Positions 1 through 6,781 of a stretch of DNA of 9,901 bases are shown one piece after another. The notes under the pieces were generated by a model, which had not been told where the DNA came from, ran no database searches, and saw only the letters and a program-made list of their open reading frames with translations. Positions within the stretch are counted from its first letter, which is position 1. Each line of letters starts with the position of its first letter. This DNA is from Vicinamibacteria bacterium (GTDB lineage Bacteria > Acidobacteriota > Vicinamibacteria > Vicinamibacterales > UBA2999): assembly GCA_025938035.1 (NCBI GenBank), contig JAICQE010000163.1:1-9901 (forward strand). The letters are read 5' to 3'. The position numbers and the translations under genes were made by a program.

Positions 1-1239
1 GGATCGCCGCCCTGGCAGCGCGGCTTCGATCGCGTGCTCAGCCTGCGCCAGGGAGGCATGTTCTTTCCCAATCAGAACTACCAGGGCGGTGGCGACACGC
101 TCACCCGCCGCGCGCGCGAGCCGCTGTATGTGGATGGCGCACCGATGCCGCGCGATTCGGCCATGTTCGGTGAGAACTGGTACGCCACGTACCTGTGGAC
201 CGACTTCGGGTTGAGGTTCATCGACGAAGCGCGGAAGGCGAACAAGCCGTTCTTTCTCTACCTGCCCCACAACGCGCCGCATTTTCCGCTGATGGCGCCG
301 GCAGAACTGATCGCCAAACATCGCGGCAGATACAAGGCCGGCTGGGATCGGCTGCGTGAGGAGCGATACCGACGGCAGATCAGGATGGGCCTCATCGACG
401 CCAGGTGGCCATTGAGCCCGCGCGAGGCGGACTCACCGGCCTGGGAAACACTCTCCGACGACGCGAAGGATCGCTTCGACCATCTGATGGCCGTTTACGC
501 CGCGATGGTTGAAGCCATCGACACGAGCATGGGCACCCTCGTCAAAGGGCTACAGGCTCGCGGTGCGCTCGACAACACGCTCATCCTGTTCCTGTCGGAC
601 AACGGCGCGAACGCGGAATCCGGTCCGGACGGCCGCTTCGACGGCGTTCCCCCAGGTGGACCGAACTCGAACCTGTATCTGGGAATGAACTGGGCGGCTC
701 TCAGCAGTACTCCGTTCCGGCGGTTCAAGCATTTCACGCACGAAGGTGGCATCGCGGCGCCGCTGATCGTCCACTGGCCGCGGGGAATCGCCGGCAGCCG
801 CCGCAACGCCCTCGTTACGCTGCCGGCGCATCTCATCGACGTGATGCCGACGGTGCTCGATGTGACGGGCGTGGCATATCCAAAGGAGTACAAGGGCACG
901 GCGATCCAGCCGATGGAGGGCCTCAGCCTGCGTCCGGCACTTGCCGGCCGTGCGGTCACCCGGATGCAGCCGCTCTTCTGGGAGCACGAGGGCAATCGCG
1001 CCGTGCGATCGGGCAACTGGAAGCTCGTGTCGACGTACCCGAACGAGTGGGAGCTGTACGACATGGCGGCGGATCGCGTCGAGCGCAACAACCTCGCCGC
1101 GAGCCGCCCCGATCTCGTCAAGACCCTTGCCGCTGAATGGGACGGCTGGGCGAAGCGAGCCAATGTCGATCCGTGGATCGGTGCTCGCCGGCTGCCGTGG
1201 GGCGACGACGCGCGCCCGGGAGGGCCGCCCGCCCGGTAA
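1..1239 (+). CDS. Sulfatase (arylsulfatase-type, S1 family), 5' partial
   Basis: This is the C-terminal part of a sulfatase, which would hydrolyse sulfate esters of carbohydrates or aryl compounds. The frame is open from base 1, so the true start and the formylglycine motif (C/S-x-P-x-R) lie upstream and cannot be checked. Visible family landmarks are RGFDRV at the left edge, KPFFLYLPHNAPHFP (about bases 244-288), a GWDRLR...RR segment, VYAAMVEAID (about 493-522), LSDNG (about 592-606, the Asp/Asn metal-ligand motif), PFRRFKHFTHEGG (about 712-750), and the C-terminal WKLV...ELYDM...ERNNLA block (about 1018-1098). The protein ends in WDGWAKRANVDPW plus a short tail, a normal family ending, so the 3' end looks complete at TAA 1237-1239. 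The next gene is convergent, with only 12 bp between stop codons. Family is certain; substrate is unknown. Confidence 0.93.
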   Translation, partial: GSPPWQRGFDRVLSLRQGGMFFPNQNYQGGGDTLTRRAREPLYVDGAPMPRDSAMFGENWYATYLWTDFGLRFIDEARKANKPFFLYLPHNAPHFPLMAPAELIAKHRGRYKAGWDRLREERYRRQIRMGLIDARWPLSPREADSPAWETLSDDAKDRFDHLMAVYAAMVEAIDTSMGTLVKGLQARGALDNTLILFLSDNGANAESGPDGRFDGVPPGGPNSNLYLGMNWAALSSTPFRRFKHFTHEGGIAAPLIVHWPRGIAGSRRNALVTLPAHLIDVMPTVLDVTGVAYPKEYKGTAIQPMEGLSLRPALAGRAVTRMQPLFWEHEGNRAVRSGNWKLVSTYPNEWELYDMAADRVERNNLAASRPDLVKTLAAEWDGWAKRANVDPWIGARRLPWGDDARPGGPPAR

Positions 1240-1251
1240 GTCCCTCTCTCG

Positions 1252-2034
1252 TCAGCGCCCGGGCAGCGCGCGGAAGGCGCCCGTCGACATGCCGCCGTCG
1301 ACGAGCAGCGTCTGACCCGTGACGTACTCGCTGGCGTCCGAGGCCAGAAACACGACCGGCCCTTCGAGATCCGTGGGCCGTCCGGGACGCCCGACGGGGA
1401 TGCGCTCGACGAGCGACTCAACCCAATCCGGATCGTCATACATCACCGCGTTCTGATCGGTCCTGAACCACCCGGGCGCAAGACAGTTCACCGTGATGCC
1501 GTGCGGCCCCCAGTCCGCCGCCAGGCTCATCGTCAACTGGCGGATGCCGCCGCGGCTCGCGCCGTACGGACCGAGCCCGGCGTAGCCGGCGACCGACGTG
1601 AGCGAGCCGATATTGATGATGCGGCCCCGGCCGTGTGGAATCATCAGCCTGGCGATCGCCTGCGCCACGAAGAACGCGCCGCGCAAGTTCGTGTCGAGCA
1701 TCAGATTCCAGTCATCCCACGTGACGTCAGCCGCGGGTTTGCGCACGTTGCAGCCGGCGTTGTTCACCAGAATGTCGATGCGCGGGTATGCCTCCGCCGC
1801 GCCGGCGGCCATCGCGCGGATGCTCTCCTCGCTCCGCACGTCCAGCTCCAGCGCCACGGCACGTCGCCCGAGCGATTCGACGTCGGCCTGAAACGGCTTC
1901 AGCGACGCGAGCGTCCGGCTGGTGACCACCAGGTCCGCGCCCGCGCGCGCCAGCGCACGCGCGAACGTCTGGCCGAGGCCGCGGCTGGCGCCGGTGACGA
2001 TCGCCACCCGGCCGGTGAGATCGAAGCCGCTCAT
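1252..2034 (-). CDS. SDR-family oxidoreductase, gluconate 5-dehydrogenase-like, catalytic Lys replaced by Arg
   Basis: This is a classical short-chain dehydrogenase of 260 aa, the usual length, presumed cytoplasmic and NAD(P)-dependent, interconverting a ketone and an alcohol. The cofactor glycine motif TGASRGLG is at residues 14-21, the NNAG motif at 91-94, Asn116 at the tetrad position, the catalytic Ser at 144 (IGS) and the catalytic Tyr at 157. The YxxxK motif reads Y-G-A-S-R, so the usual Lys is Arg161 (codon CGC, bases 1552-1554), which should weaken the classical mechanism. The C-terminal PGWFRT and the VTGQTLLVDGG ending are typical of the gluconate 5-dehydrogenase/3-oxoacyl-ACP-reductase-like branch. 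ATG at 2034 overlaps the stop of the zinc dehydrogenase upstream (ATGA), so translation is probably coupled. A dehydrogenase pair of this type resembles idnD-idnO, but the substrate is not determined. Confidence 0.93.
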   Translation of the reverse strand: MSGFDLTGRVAIVTGASRGLGQTFARALARAGADLVVTSRTLASLKPFQADVESLGRRAVALELDVRSEESIRAMAAGAAEAYPRIDILVNNAGCNVRKPAADVTWDDWNLMLDTNLRGAFFVAQAIARLMIPHGRGRIINIGSLTSVAGYAGLGPYGASRGGIRQLTMSLAADWGPHGITVNCLAPGWFRTDQNAVMYDDPDWVESLVERIPVGRPGRPTDLEGPVVFLASDASEYVTGQTLLVDGGMSTGAFRALPGR

Positions 2035-3062
2035 GGGCGGAGGATCACCTTCATCAGGGTCCGGTCGCCGCTGTGCAGCCGCGCGAAGAGCTCCGGGCCG
2101 GCGTCAAGCGGTGCCGTGAGGCTGATGATCGGATCGACGTCGATGTCGCCGCGCGCGAGCAGGTCGATGCACTCGGGGATTTCGCCACTCGATCCGCACG
2201 AGCCGAGCACCGAGATCTCGCGCGTGACCACCGACTGCAGCGGCAGTTCGACGGCCGGCGAGAGGTTCCCGATGAGGACCACGGTGCCGCCCTTCCGCAC
2301 GCTGCGGACCGCATCGGCCACGGTATCGCCGTGTCCCACCACCTCGAACGCGACATCGGCGCCCCGCCCGCCCGTCAGGTCGGCGACTGCCGCCGGCACG
2401 TCGACGGCTGCCGCATCCACGACTCGCGCCGCGCCCATCCGCCCCGCCAATTCGAGCTTCCGCCCGTCGACGTCGGCCGCCACGATCGTGCGGACACCCT
2501 TCACCTTCAGCGCTTGAATCGTCAACAGGCCGATCATGCCGGCGCCGACGACGACCGCCGTGTCGTCGGCCGCCGGCACGCGCCGATTGACGGCATGCAC
2601 CGCGATCGATACCGCTTCCGTGAGCGCCGCGTGCTCGAACGGCAGGTGCTCCGGCAACCTGTAGAGGATCCGCGCCGGCACCGAGACGTACTCGGCGAAG
2701 GCGCCGTGGCGCCGGTAGTCTCCGCACGAGACGCCGAGCACCATCCGGTTGTCGCACAGGTTGACGTGACCGCGGCGGCAGAAGCCGCACGCGCCGCACG
2801 ACACCATCGAGTCGAACGTGACGCGATCGCCGGCCGCAAAGCGGTCGACGCGGCTCCCGACCCGTTCGATCACGCCGGCAGCCTCGTGTCCCATGATCAG
2901 CGGAGGGATTCGGCGGCCGGTCGAGCCGTCGTAACCATGGATGTCGCTGCCACACACCCCACATGCCTGCACGCGGACCAGCACCTCGTCCTCCGCGATC
3001 GCCGGCACCGGCATCTCGACAACGGACAGCTTCTTGTACTCGGACAGGAGCAGCGCTCTCAT
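2031..3062 (-). CDS. Zinc-dependent alcohol/polyol dehydrogenase (MDR family)
   Basis: This is a 343-aa medium-chain dehydrogenase, full length, expected to oxidise a secondary alcohol (polyol, sugar acid or threonine type) with NAD. The catalytic zinc site is visible as Cys37 (CGVCGSD, 34-40), His59-Glu60 (GHE) and Glu149 in the position of the sorbitol-dehydrogenase EPL motif (here TEA). The structural zinc site is complete: Cys89, Cys92, Cys95, Cys103. The Rossmann motif is GAGMIG (173-178), followed by Asp197 and Asp199 after beta-strand 2, which favours NAD over NADP. It resembles sorbitol, L-idonate, galactitol-1-phosphate and threonine dehydrogenases; sequence alone does not separate these. 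ATG 3062-3060 lies 7 bp after the Nramp-like stop with no clear Shine-Dalgarno. Its stop shares ATGA with the SDR gene, making a dehydrogenase pair. Confidence 0.94.
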   Translation of the reverse strand: MRALLLSEYKKLSVVEMPVPAIAEDEVLVRVQACGVCGSDIHGYDGSTGRRIPPLIMGHEAAGVIERVGSRVDRFAAGDRVTFDSMVSCGACGFCRRGHVNLCDNRMVLGVSCGDYRRHGAFAEYVSVPARILYRLPEHLPFEHAALTEAVSIAVHAVNRRVPAADDTAVVVGAGMIGLLTIQALKVKGVRTIVAADVDGRKLELAGRMGAARVVDAAAVDVPAAVADLTGGRGADVAFEVVGHGDTVADAVRSVRKGGTVVLIGNLSPAVELPLQSVVTREISVLGSCGSSGEIPECIDLLARGDIDVDPIISLTAPLDAGPELFARLHSGDRTLMKVILRP

Positions 3063-3069
3063 CAGGCGG

Positions 3070-4476
3070 TCAGCGGAGCAGTGTCTGGACCTGTGTATAG
3101 ACGGTGAGGACCGCCAGCGATCCGAACATCAGCGTCGACCAGATCAACGCCGCGGTCCTGAACCGGCCGATGCGAATCGCACCCGGCAGCATCCGCCGGT
3201 TCAGCGCGATCAGCATGAACGAGTACAGGAACATCATCGTGCCGCCGGTCGACGCGGAGATGACGAGCAGGGTGATCGGCTGGGACAGGCCGGCGAGCAG
3301 GATCATGCACCCCAGGCCGACCATCCCCCACACGAGCCAGAAGTAGGCGCGGCTCTCGGACACCTGGGGACGATACGTCGTCTTCACGATATCGGCGGCG
3401 AGGCGGCTCGTGTAATCGATGATGCCCATCGCCGATCCGAACAGCGCAAACGCGCCGACGGCAAGGAACAGCACGCCAAACCAGGGCCCCACCGTCCGCT
3501 GGAGCTGCTCGGCCTCGATCCTCAGGAAGGAGACGTTGTTCGGCAGGTCCGGCTGGCCGAACACGGTCGAGTGCGCCAGCAGCGACGTCAGGCCGATCGT
3601 GACGATCGTCACCACGACGAAGCTGAAGACCTGCTCCAGGTTGGCGAACCGCCACCAGCTCCTCCATCGCGTCAGGTTGGCCGCGGACATCTCGAAGATG
3701 TAGCTCGTCGCCGTCTCTTTCGCCTGCGGCGCGCCAGTCACCGGGCTGACGAGACGCGGCACGTACTGCCCCATCGCGAAGCCTTTGTCGCGAATCCAGT
3801 TGCTCTGACAGAGATTCTGGGCCCCGCCCGACCCGGCGAACGCAATCGCGCTGAAGATGAGCGCGATCCCGAGCCCTGCCGGCAGGCTCCCGATATGCGC
3901 GAATCCCTCCGGCAGCGCCGACCACGACTCCGGCCGGATCGCGAACGCCGTGGCGAGCACGACGAGCACCAGCACCGCGGCAACCTTGACGAAGATCAGC
4001 CGCTCGAGAGCAACGTAGACGACCGGGGCGAATGTGAGCGAGATACCGATGATGAGCAGCGTGACAACGCCGATCGTCGTCGGATTGCCGCCAACGAGAT
4101 AGCTCGTGAGCGTCGCGGAGCTGATCGCCCATCCGGGCCACAGGTTCGCGAAGTAGCCCATGACCGCGAACAGCAGTCCCCAATGGCGCCAGAAGCGGTT
4201 GAAGCCGGTGAGCACCGTCTCGCCTGTCGCCAGCGTGTAGCGCTCCACCTCCATGTTGATGAAGAACTGCGTGACGACACCGACCACCGCGCCCCAGAGC
4301 AGGACCAGCCCGACCTGCGAGGCGATGTACGGCCACAGGACGAACTCGCCGGACGACAAACCCACGCCGCCCGCCACGATGCCGGGACCGACGAGCCGCC
4401 AGTAGTTGCTCGGCGGCTCCGGCAGCTCACGGACCTCTCTCGCTGGCAGATGGTCGAGGCCCACAACGGATGCCAC
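3070..4476 (-). CDS. Nramp-like (SLC11-related) membrane transporter lacking canonical metal motifs
   Basis: This is a polytopic inner-membrane protein of 468 aa with about eleven hydrophobic segments, recognisably of the Nramp/SLC11 fold family. Segment 1 carries LVGPGIVAGGVG (28-39) followed by GEFVLWPY. A mid-protein segment reads AFAGSGGAQNLCQSNWIRD (212-230). A late segment contains DYTSRLAADIVK (354-365). Classical Nramp metal transporters carry DPGN in TM1 and MPH in TM6. Here the TM1 motif is GPGI, and no MPH is seen in the TM6-like stretch, so Mn/Fe transport cannot be assumed; another cation or an organic substrate is possible. The start is GTG at 4476-4474, with a weak AGG about 9 nt upstream; an in-frame TAG at 4530-4528 limits any extension. 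It is the first gene of the minus-strand operon, with the polyol-type dehydrogenase 7 bp downstream. Family assignment is fairly sure; substrate is unknown. Confidence 0.82.
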   Translation of the reverse strand: MASVVGLDHLPAREVRELPEPPSNYWRLVGPGIVAGGVGLSSGEFVLWPYIASQVGLVLLWGAVVGVVTQFFINMEVERYTLATGETVLTGFNRFWRHWGLLFAVMGYFANLWPGWAISSATLTSYLVGGNPTTIGVVTLLIIGISLTFAPVVYVALERLIFVKVAAVLVLVVLATAFAIRPESWSALPEGFAHIGSLPAGLGIALIFSAIAFAGSGGAQNLCQSNWIRDKGFAMGQYVPRLVSPVTGAPQAKETATSYIFEMSAANLTRWRSWWRFANLEQVFSFVVVTIVTIGLTSLLAHSTVFGQPDLPNNVSFLRIEAEQLQRTVGPWFGVLFLAVGAFALFGSAMGIIDYTSRLAADIVKTTYRPQVSESRAYFWLVWGMVGLGCMILLAGLSQPITLLVISASTGGTMMFLYSFMLIALNRRMLPGAIRIGRFRTAALIWSTLMFGSLAVLTVYTQVQTLLR

Positions 4477-4583
4477 GAAGCGCGTCCTACGCGACGACCG
4501 ATCGGCCGGCCGGGATCGACATTTCGTCTAATTCATACACGCGTGCGCATTATGCAACGAACTGCGCGCATAATGTTCCACTC
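4477..4583. promoter_or_regulatory. Divergent intergenic control region
   Basis: This 107-bp gap separates the two divergent operons and must hold, or sit beside, both promoters. It is more AT-rich than its surroundings between about 4519 and 4580. CATAAT hexamers resembling -10 boxes occur at 4569-4574 on the plus strand and, as the complement of ATTATG, at 4549-4554 on the minus strand. I do not see a convincing TTGACA at the right distance for either. If the plus-strand hexamer is used, transcription would start close to the GTG at 4584, giving a very short or absent leader. Nearer the carrier gene, CGATC (4499-4503) and GATCG (4514-4518) flank a GGCCGGCC palindrome and could form a weak hairpin in the minus-strand leader. 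Confidence 0.5.
4545..4575. promoter_or_regulatory. Candidate twin operator: two CATWATG palindromes 21 bp apart
   Basis: GCGCATTATG (4545-4554) and GCGCATAATG (4566-4575) are direct repeats differing at one base, with a start-to-start distance of 21 bp, two helical turns. Each core (CATTATG, CATAATG) is itself a palindrome about a central A/T, and the first extends to GCATTATGC. Between them the repeats also make an 8-bp inverted repeat (4548-4555 with 4568-4575). This geometry, centred between divergent operons and overlapping both candidate -10 boxes, suits a dimeric repressor binding twice on one face of the DNA. No regulator gene is in the window, so the binding protein is unknown and chance cannot be excluded. 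Confidence 0.35.
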
Positions 4584-5477
4584 GTGCGTCGCACGCTCCT
4601 GCCCGCGCTGTCGCTGCTGCTTGCGCTGTCGACGATGGTCGTTGCACAGGGACCACGCCTCTTCTCCCGCGAGTGGTATGCGCAGTTCAGCGGCGCCTAC
4701 AGCCAGCCGGTCGCGCCCTTCCGGATCGTCGGCAACATCTACTACGTCGGGGCGCTGAACATCGCGTCCTATCTGGTCGCCACGCCGCAGGGACACATCC
4801 TCATCGATTCGGGCACGACCGAGATGCACGACGGTATCATCAGCAGCGTCGAGCGACTCGGCTACGCCGTGTCCGACATCCGGATCCTGCTGGCCAGTCA
4901 CGCGCACTTCGATCACGTCGAGGGTCACGCCCTGATGCAGCGCCGTACCGGGGCGCAGGTGATGGCGATGGCCGGCGATGCCGAGGCCCTCGAAAACGGG
5001 CACGACAACTCCGCGCTCGGGGCAATCGGCTGGGAGCCCGTTCGAGTGTCGCGCCGGCTGAAGGACGGCGATACCGTCACGCTCGGCGGCACCACGCTGC
5101 GCGCGATCCACGCACCGGGCCACACGCGCGGCGCGACGATCTGGATGACCGCTGTGGAAGACGACGGGCGCCGATATACCGTCGCCTTCTTCACCACCAC
5201 CACGCCGAATCCGGGCGTGCCGCTGTTCGACAATCCGCGCCATCCGAACGTCATCGAAGACACCCGAGGCACATTCCGAAAGCTGACAGGCGAACGCGAG
5301 CCGGACATCGTCCTCGTCGGTCATCCACAGACGATGTTTGCGCAGACGGCGGAGCGCATGCGAAAAGGCGAACGGCCTCACCCGCTGCTGAACGGCGCCC
5401 AGGCGTGGACGCGGCAGCTGGCGGCGGCGGCCAGCGACTTCGAGCGGCGCGTGGCACAAGAGCGGCCGCCGAAATGA
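4584..5477 (+). CDS. Secreted subclass B3-like metallo-beta-lactamase fold hydrolase
   Basis: This is a zinc hydrolase of 297 aa from GTG 4584. That start gives an N-terminal MRR followed by a hydrophobic run to about residue 21 and a VVA-Q cleavage site, a Sec signal peptide that places it in the periplasm. All six B3-type metal ligands are present: His106, His108, Asp110 and His111 (SHAHFDH), His180 (APGHTRG) and His247 (VGHPQ). The block NPRHPNVIEDTRGTF (217-231) matches the segment following the active-site serines in B3 enzymes such as L1, and the C-terminal helix is also B3-like. The L1-type Ser221/Ser223 region is FFTTTT here, so the residues that help hold the second zinc and its water are Thr. 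Beta-lactam hydrolysis is possible but unproven; another ester, lactone or amide substrate is equally plausible. It is first in the plus operon and overlaps the MFS gene by ATGA. Confidence 0.88.
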   Translation: MRRTLLPALSLLLALSTMVVAQGPRLFSREWYAQFSGAYSQPVAPFRIVGNIYYVGALNIASYLVATPQGHILIDSGTTEMHDGIISSVERLGYAVSDIRILLASHAHFDHVEGHALMQRRTGAQVMAMAGDAEALENGHDNSALGAIGWEPVRVSRRLKDGDTVTLGGTTLRAIHAPGHTRGATIWMTAVEDDGRRYTVAFFTTTTPNPGVPLFDNPRHPNVIEDTRGTFRKLTGEREPDIVLVGHPQTMFAQTAERMRKGERPHPLLNGAQAWTRQLAAAASDFERRVAQERPPK

Positions 5478-6781
5478 GCAGTCCGTTGACCAGCACCCAG
5501 CCAACCGGCGTCATCGCGCCCGCTCACAACGCACGGCGGGTGGCCGTGGCGAGCGCCATCGGCACGACGATCGAGTGGTACGACTTCTTCATCTTCGGAA
5601 CCGCCGCGGCGACGGTTTTCGGCCCGAGGTTCTTCCCGCAGATCTCACCGGTCGCCGCCACCCTCGCGTCCTTTATGACATTCGGCGTCGGGTTCATCGC
5701 GCGTCCGATCGGCGGGATCGTGATGGGGCACTTCGGCGATCGCGTCGGCCGCAAGTCGATGCTCGTGTGGTCGCTGATGCTGATGGGATTTTCGACGCTC
5801 GGCATCGGTCTGCTGCCGGACTACTCGCAGATTGGCGTCTGGGCGCCGATCCTGCTGATCGTGCTGCGGCTGCTGCAGGGGTTCGCGCTCGGCGGCGAGT
5901 GGGGCGGCGCCGTCCTGATGTCGGTCGAACATGCACCCGATGGACGCCGTGGTTTCTACGGCAGTGTCGTGGCGCTCGGTCTTCCAATCGGCATCGTCCT
6001 CTCGAACGCCGTGTTCCTCGTGTCGTCCGTGCTCGTGGATCCCGCCGCATTCGTCGCCTGGGGCTGGCGCGTGCCGTTCCTTGCCAGCGTCGTCCTGATC
6101 GGCGTCGGGCTGTTCATCCGCGTCGGCCTCGGCGAGAGCCCGGCGTTCGCGGAGGTTCGCCGCCGCGGTCACACGCGCGGCGCTCCCGTACTCGACGTCC
6201 TGAGGAACAGCGGGAAGACCGTGCTGCTCGCCGCCGGCAGCTACACCGGGATCAGCGCGCTCGGCTACATCGGCCTCGTCTACTACGTGTCGTACGCAAC
6301 GCGGGTGCTGGGCCTCTCGCTGCCGGTCACACTGGCACCGCTGCTCGCCGCCGCGGCGCTGTTCGGGGTGTCGGTCGTGTCGTTCGCCCGCTGGTCGGAC
6401 CAGATCGGCCGCCGGCGGCTGATGCTCGCGGGTAACGCTGCGCTCGTCGTCTGGTCGGCCGTCTTCTTTCCGCTCCTCGATACGCGGTCCATTCCTCTCA
6501 TCTGGGTTGCGTTGTGCGTGATGCTCGTCTTGCAGGGCGCCTACATCGGAACGCAGCCTGCGGTGTTCGCGGAGCTGTTTCCGCCATCGCTCCGCTACAG
6601 CGGTGCCTCGCTGAGCAACACGCTCGGCACGATTCTCGGCGGCGCACCGGCACCGTTCATCGCCGCGGCCTTGTATGAGCGGTTCGGCTCGTCGAACGCG
6701 GTGGGCGTCTACATCACTATTGCTGCTCTGGTGTCGTGGGTATCCGTCCTCGGACTCAAGGAGACACGGGAGGCGCCATGA
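5474..6781 (+). CDS. MFS permease, metabolite:H+ symporter (MHS) family
   Basis: This is a 435-aa inner-membrane transporter of the ShiA/ProP/KgtP type, normal length, with about twelve hydrophobic segments. Family marks are SAIGTTIEWYDFFIFGTAAA (27-46), the loop 2-3 signature GHFGDRVGRKS (85-95), RLLQGFALGGEWGGA (132-146), WGWRVPFL (197-204), the second-half signature WSDQIGRRR (307-315) and LFPPSLRYSGAS (368-379). These symporters couple proton entry to uptake of organic acids, osmolytes or similar small metabolites; the substrate here is unknown. ATG 5474 was chosen because it begins two segments before the conserved EWYDF motif and overlaps the preceding stop as ATGA, although no Shine-Dalgarno is visible, so coupling to the upstream gene is likely. 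Its stop in turn overlaps the next ATG. The frame stays open far upstream, but only as an overlap with the lactamase gene. Confidence 0.94.
   Translation: MSSPLTSTQPTGVIAPAHNARRVAVASAIGTTIEWYDFFIFGTAAATVFGPRFFPQISPVAATLASFMTFGVGFIARPIGGIVMGHFGDRVGRKSMLVWSLMLMGFSTLGIGLLPDYSQIGVWAPILLIVLRLLQGFALGGEWGGAVLMSVEHAPDGRRGFYGSVVALGLPIGIVLSNAVFLVSSVLVDPAAFVAWGWRVPFLASVVLIGVGLFIRVGLGESPAFAEVRRRGHTRGAPVLDVLRNSGKTVLLAAGSYTGISALGYIGLVYYVSYATRVLGLSLPVTLAPLLAAAALFGVSVVSFARWSDQIGRRRLMLAGNAALVVWSAVFFPLLDTRSIPLIWVALCVMLVLQGAYIGTQPAVFAELFPPSLRYSGASLSNTLGTILGGAPAPFIAAALYERFGSSNAVGVYITIAALVSWVSVLGLKETREAP
6768..6773 (+). promoter_or_regulatory. Ribosome binding site for the Tat-exported Nif3-like gene
   Basis: GGGAGG ends 4 nt before ATG 6778, with AAGGAG (6758-6763) further upstream. 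Unlike the MFS junction, this overlap has a good Shine-Dalgarno. It fixes the start at 6778, rather than the earlier in-frame start at 6736, and puts the twin-arginine motif at the N-terminus. Confidence 0.65.

Noticed and set aside
1240..1251. Terminator between sulfatase and SDR genes
   Set aside because: The 12-bp pyrimidine-rich gap has no inverted repeat.
495..1439. Long minus-strand open frame opposite the sulfatase
   Set aside because: It is Arg/Ser-rich, shows no motif, and runs across the convergent junction into the SDR gene. The plus-strand sulfatase motifs explain the region.
4470..4583. Upstream ATG 4470 for the metallo-beta-lactamase
   Set aside because: It would overlap the divergent carrier start and bury the signal peptide behind 38 residues without features. 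GTG 4584 puts MRR plus the hydrophobic core at the N-terminus.
2941..4758. A 605-codon open frame on the plus strand opposite the Nramp-like gene
   Set aside because: Its product is Arg/Asp/Gln/His-rich low-complexity protein with no family features, while the opposite strand encodes a clear membrane protein and dehydrogenase. It is a GC-rich antisense shadow.
4673..5473. MFS permease starting at 4673 with a 267-residue N-terminal extension
   Set aside because: The extension is an Arg-rich shadow of the lactamase gene. ATG 5474 begins just before the conserved EWYDF motif and makes the ATGA overlap.
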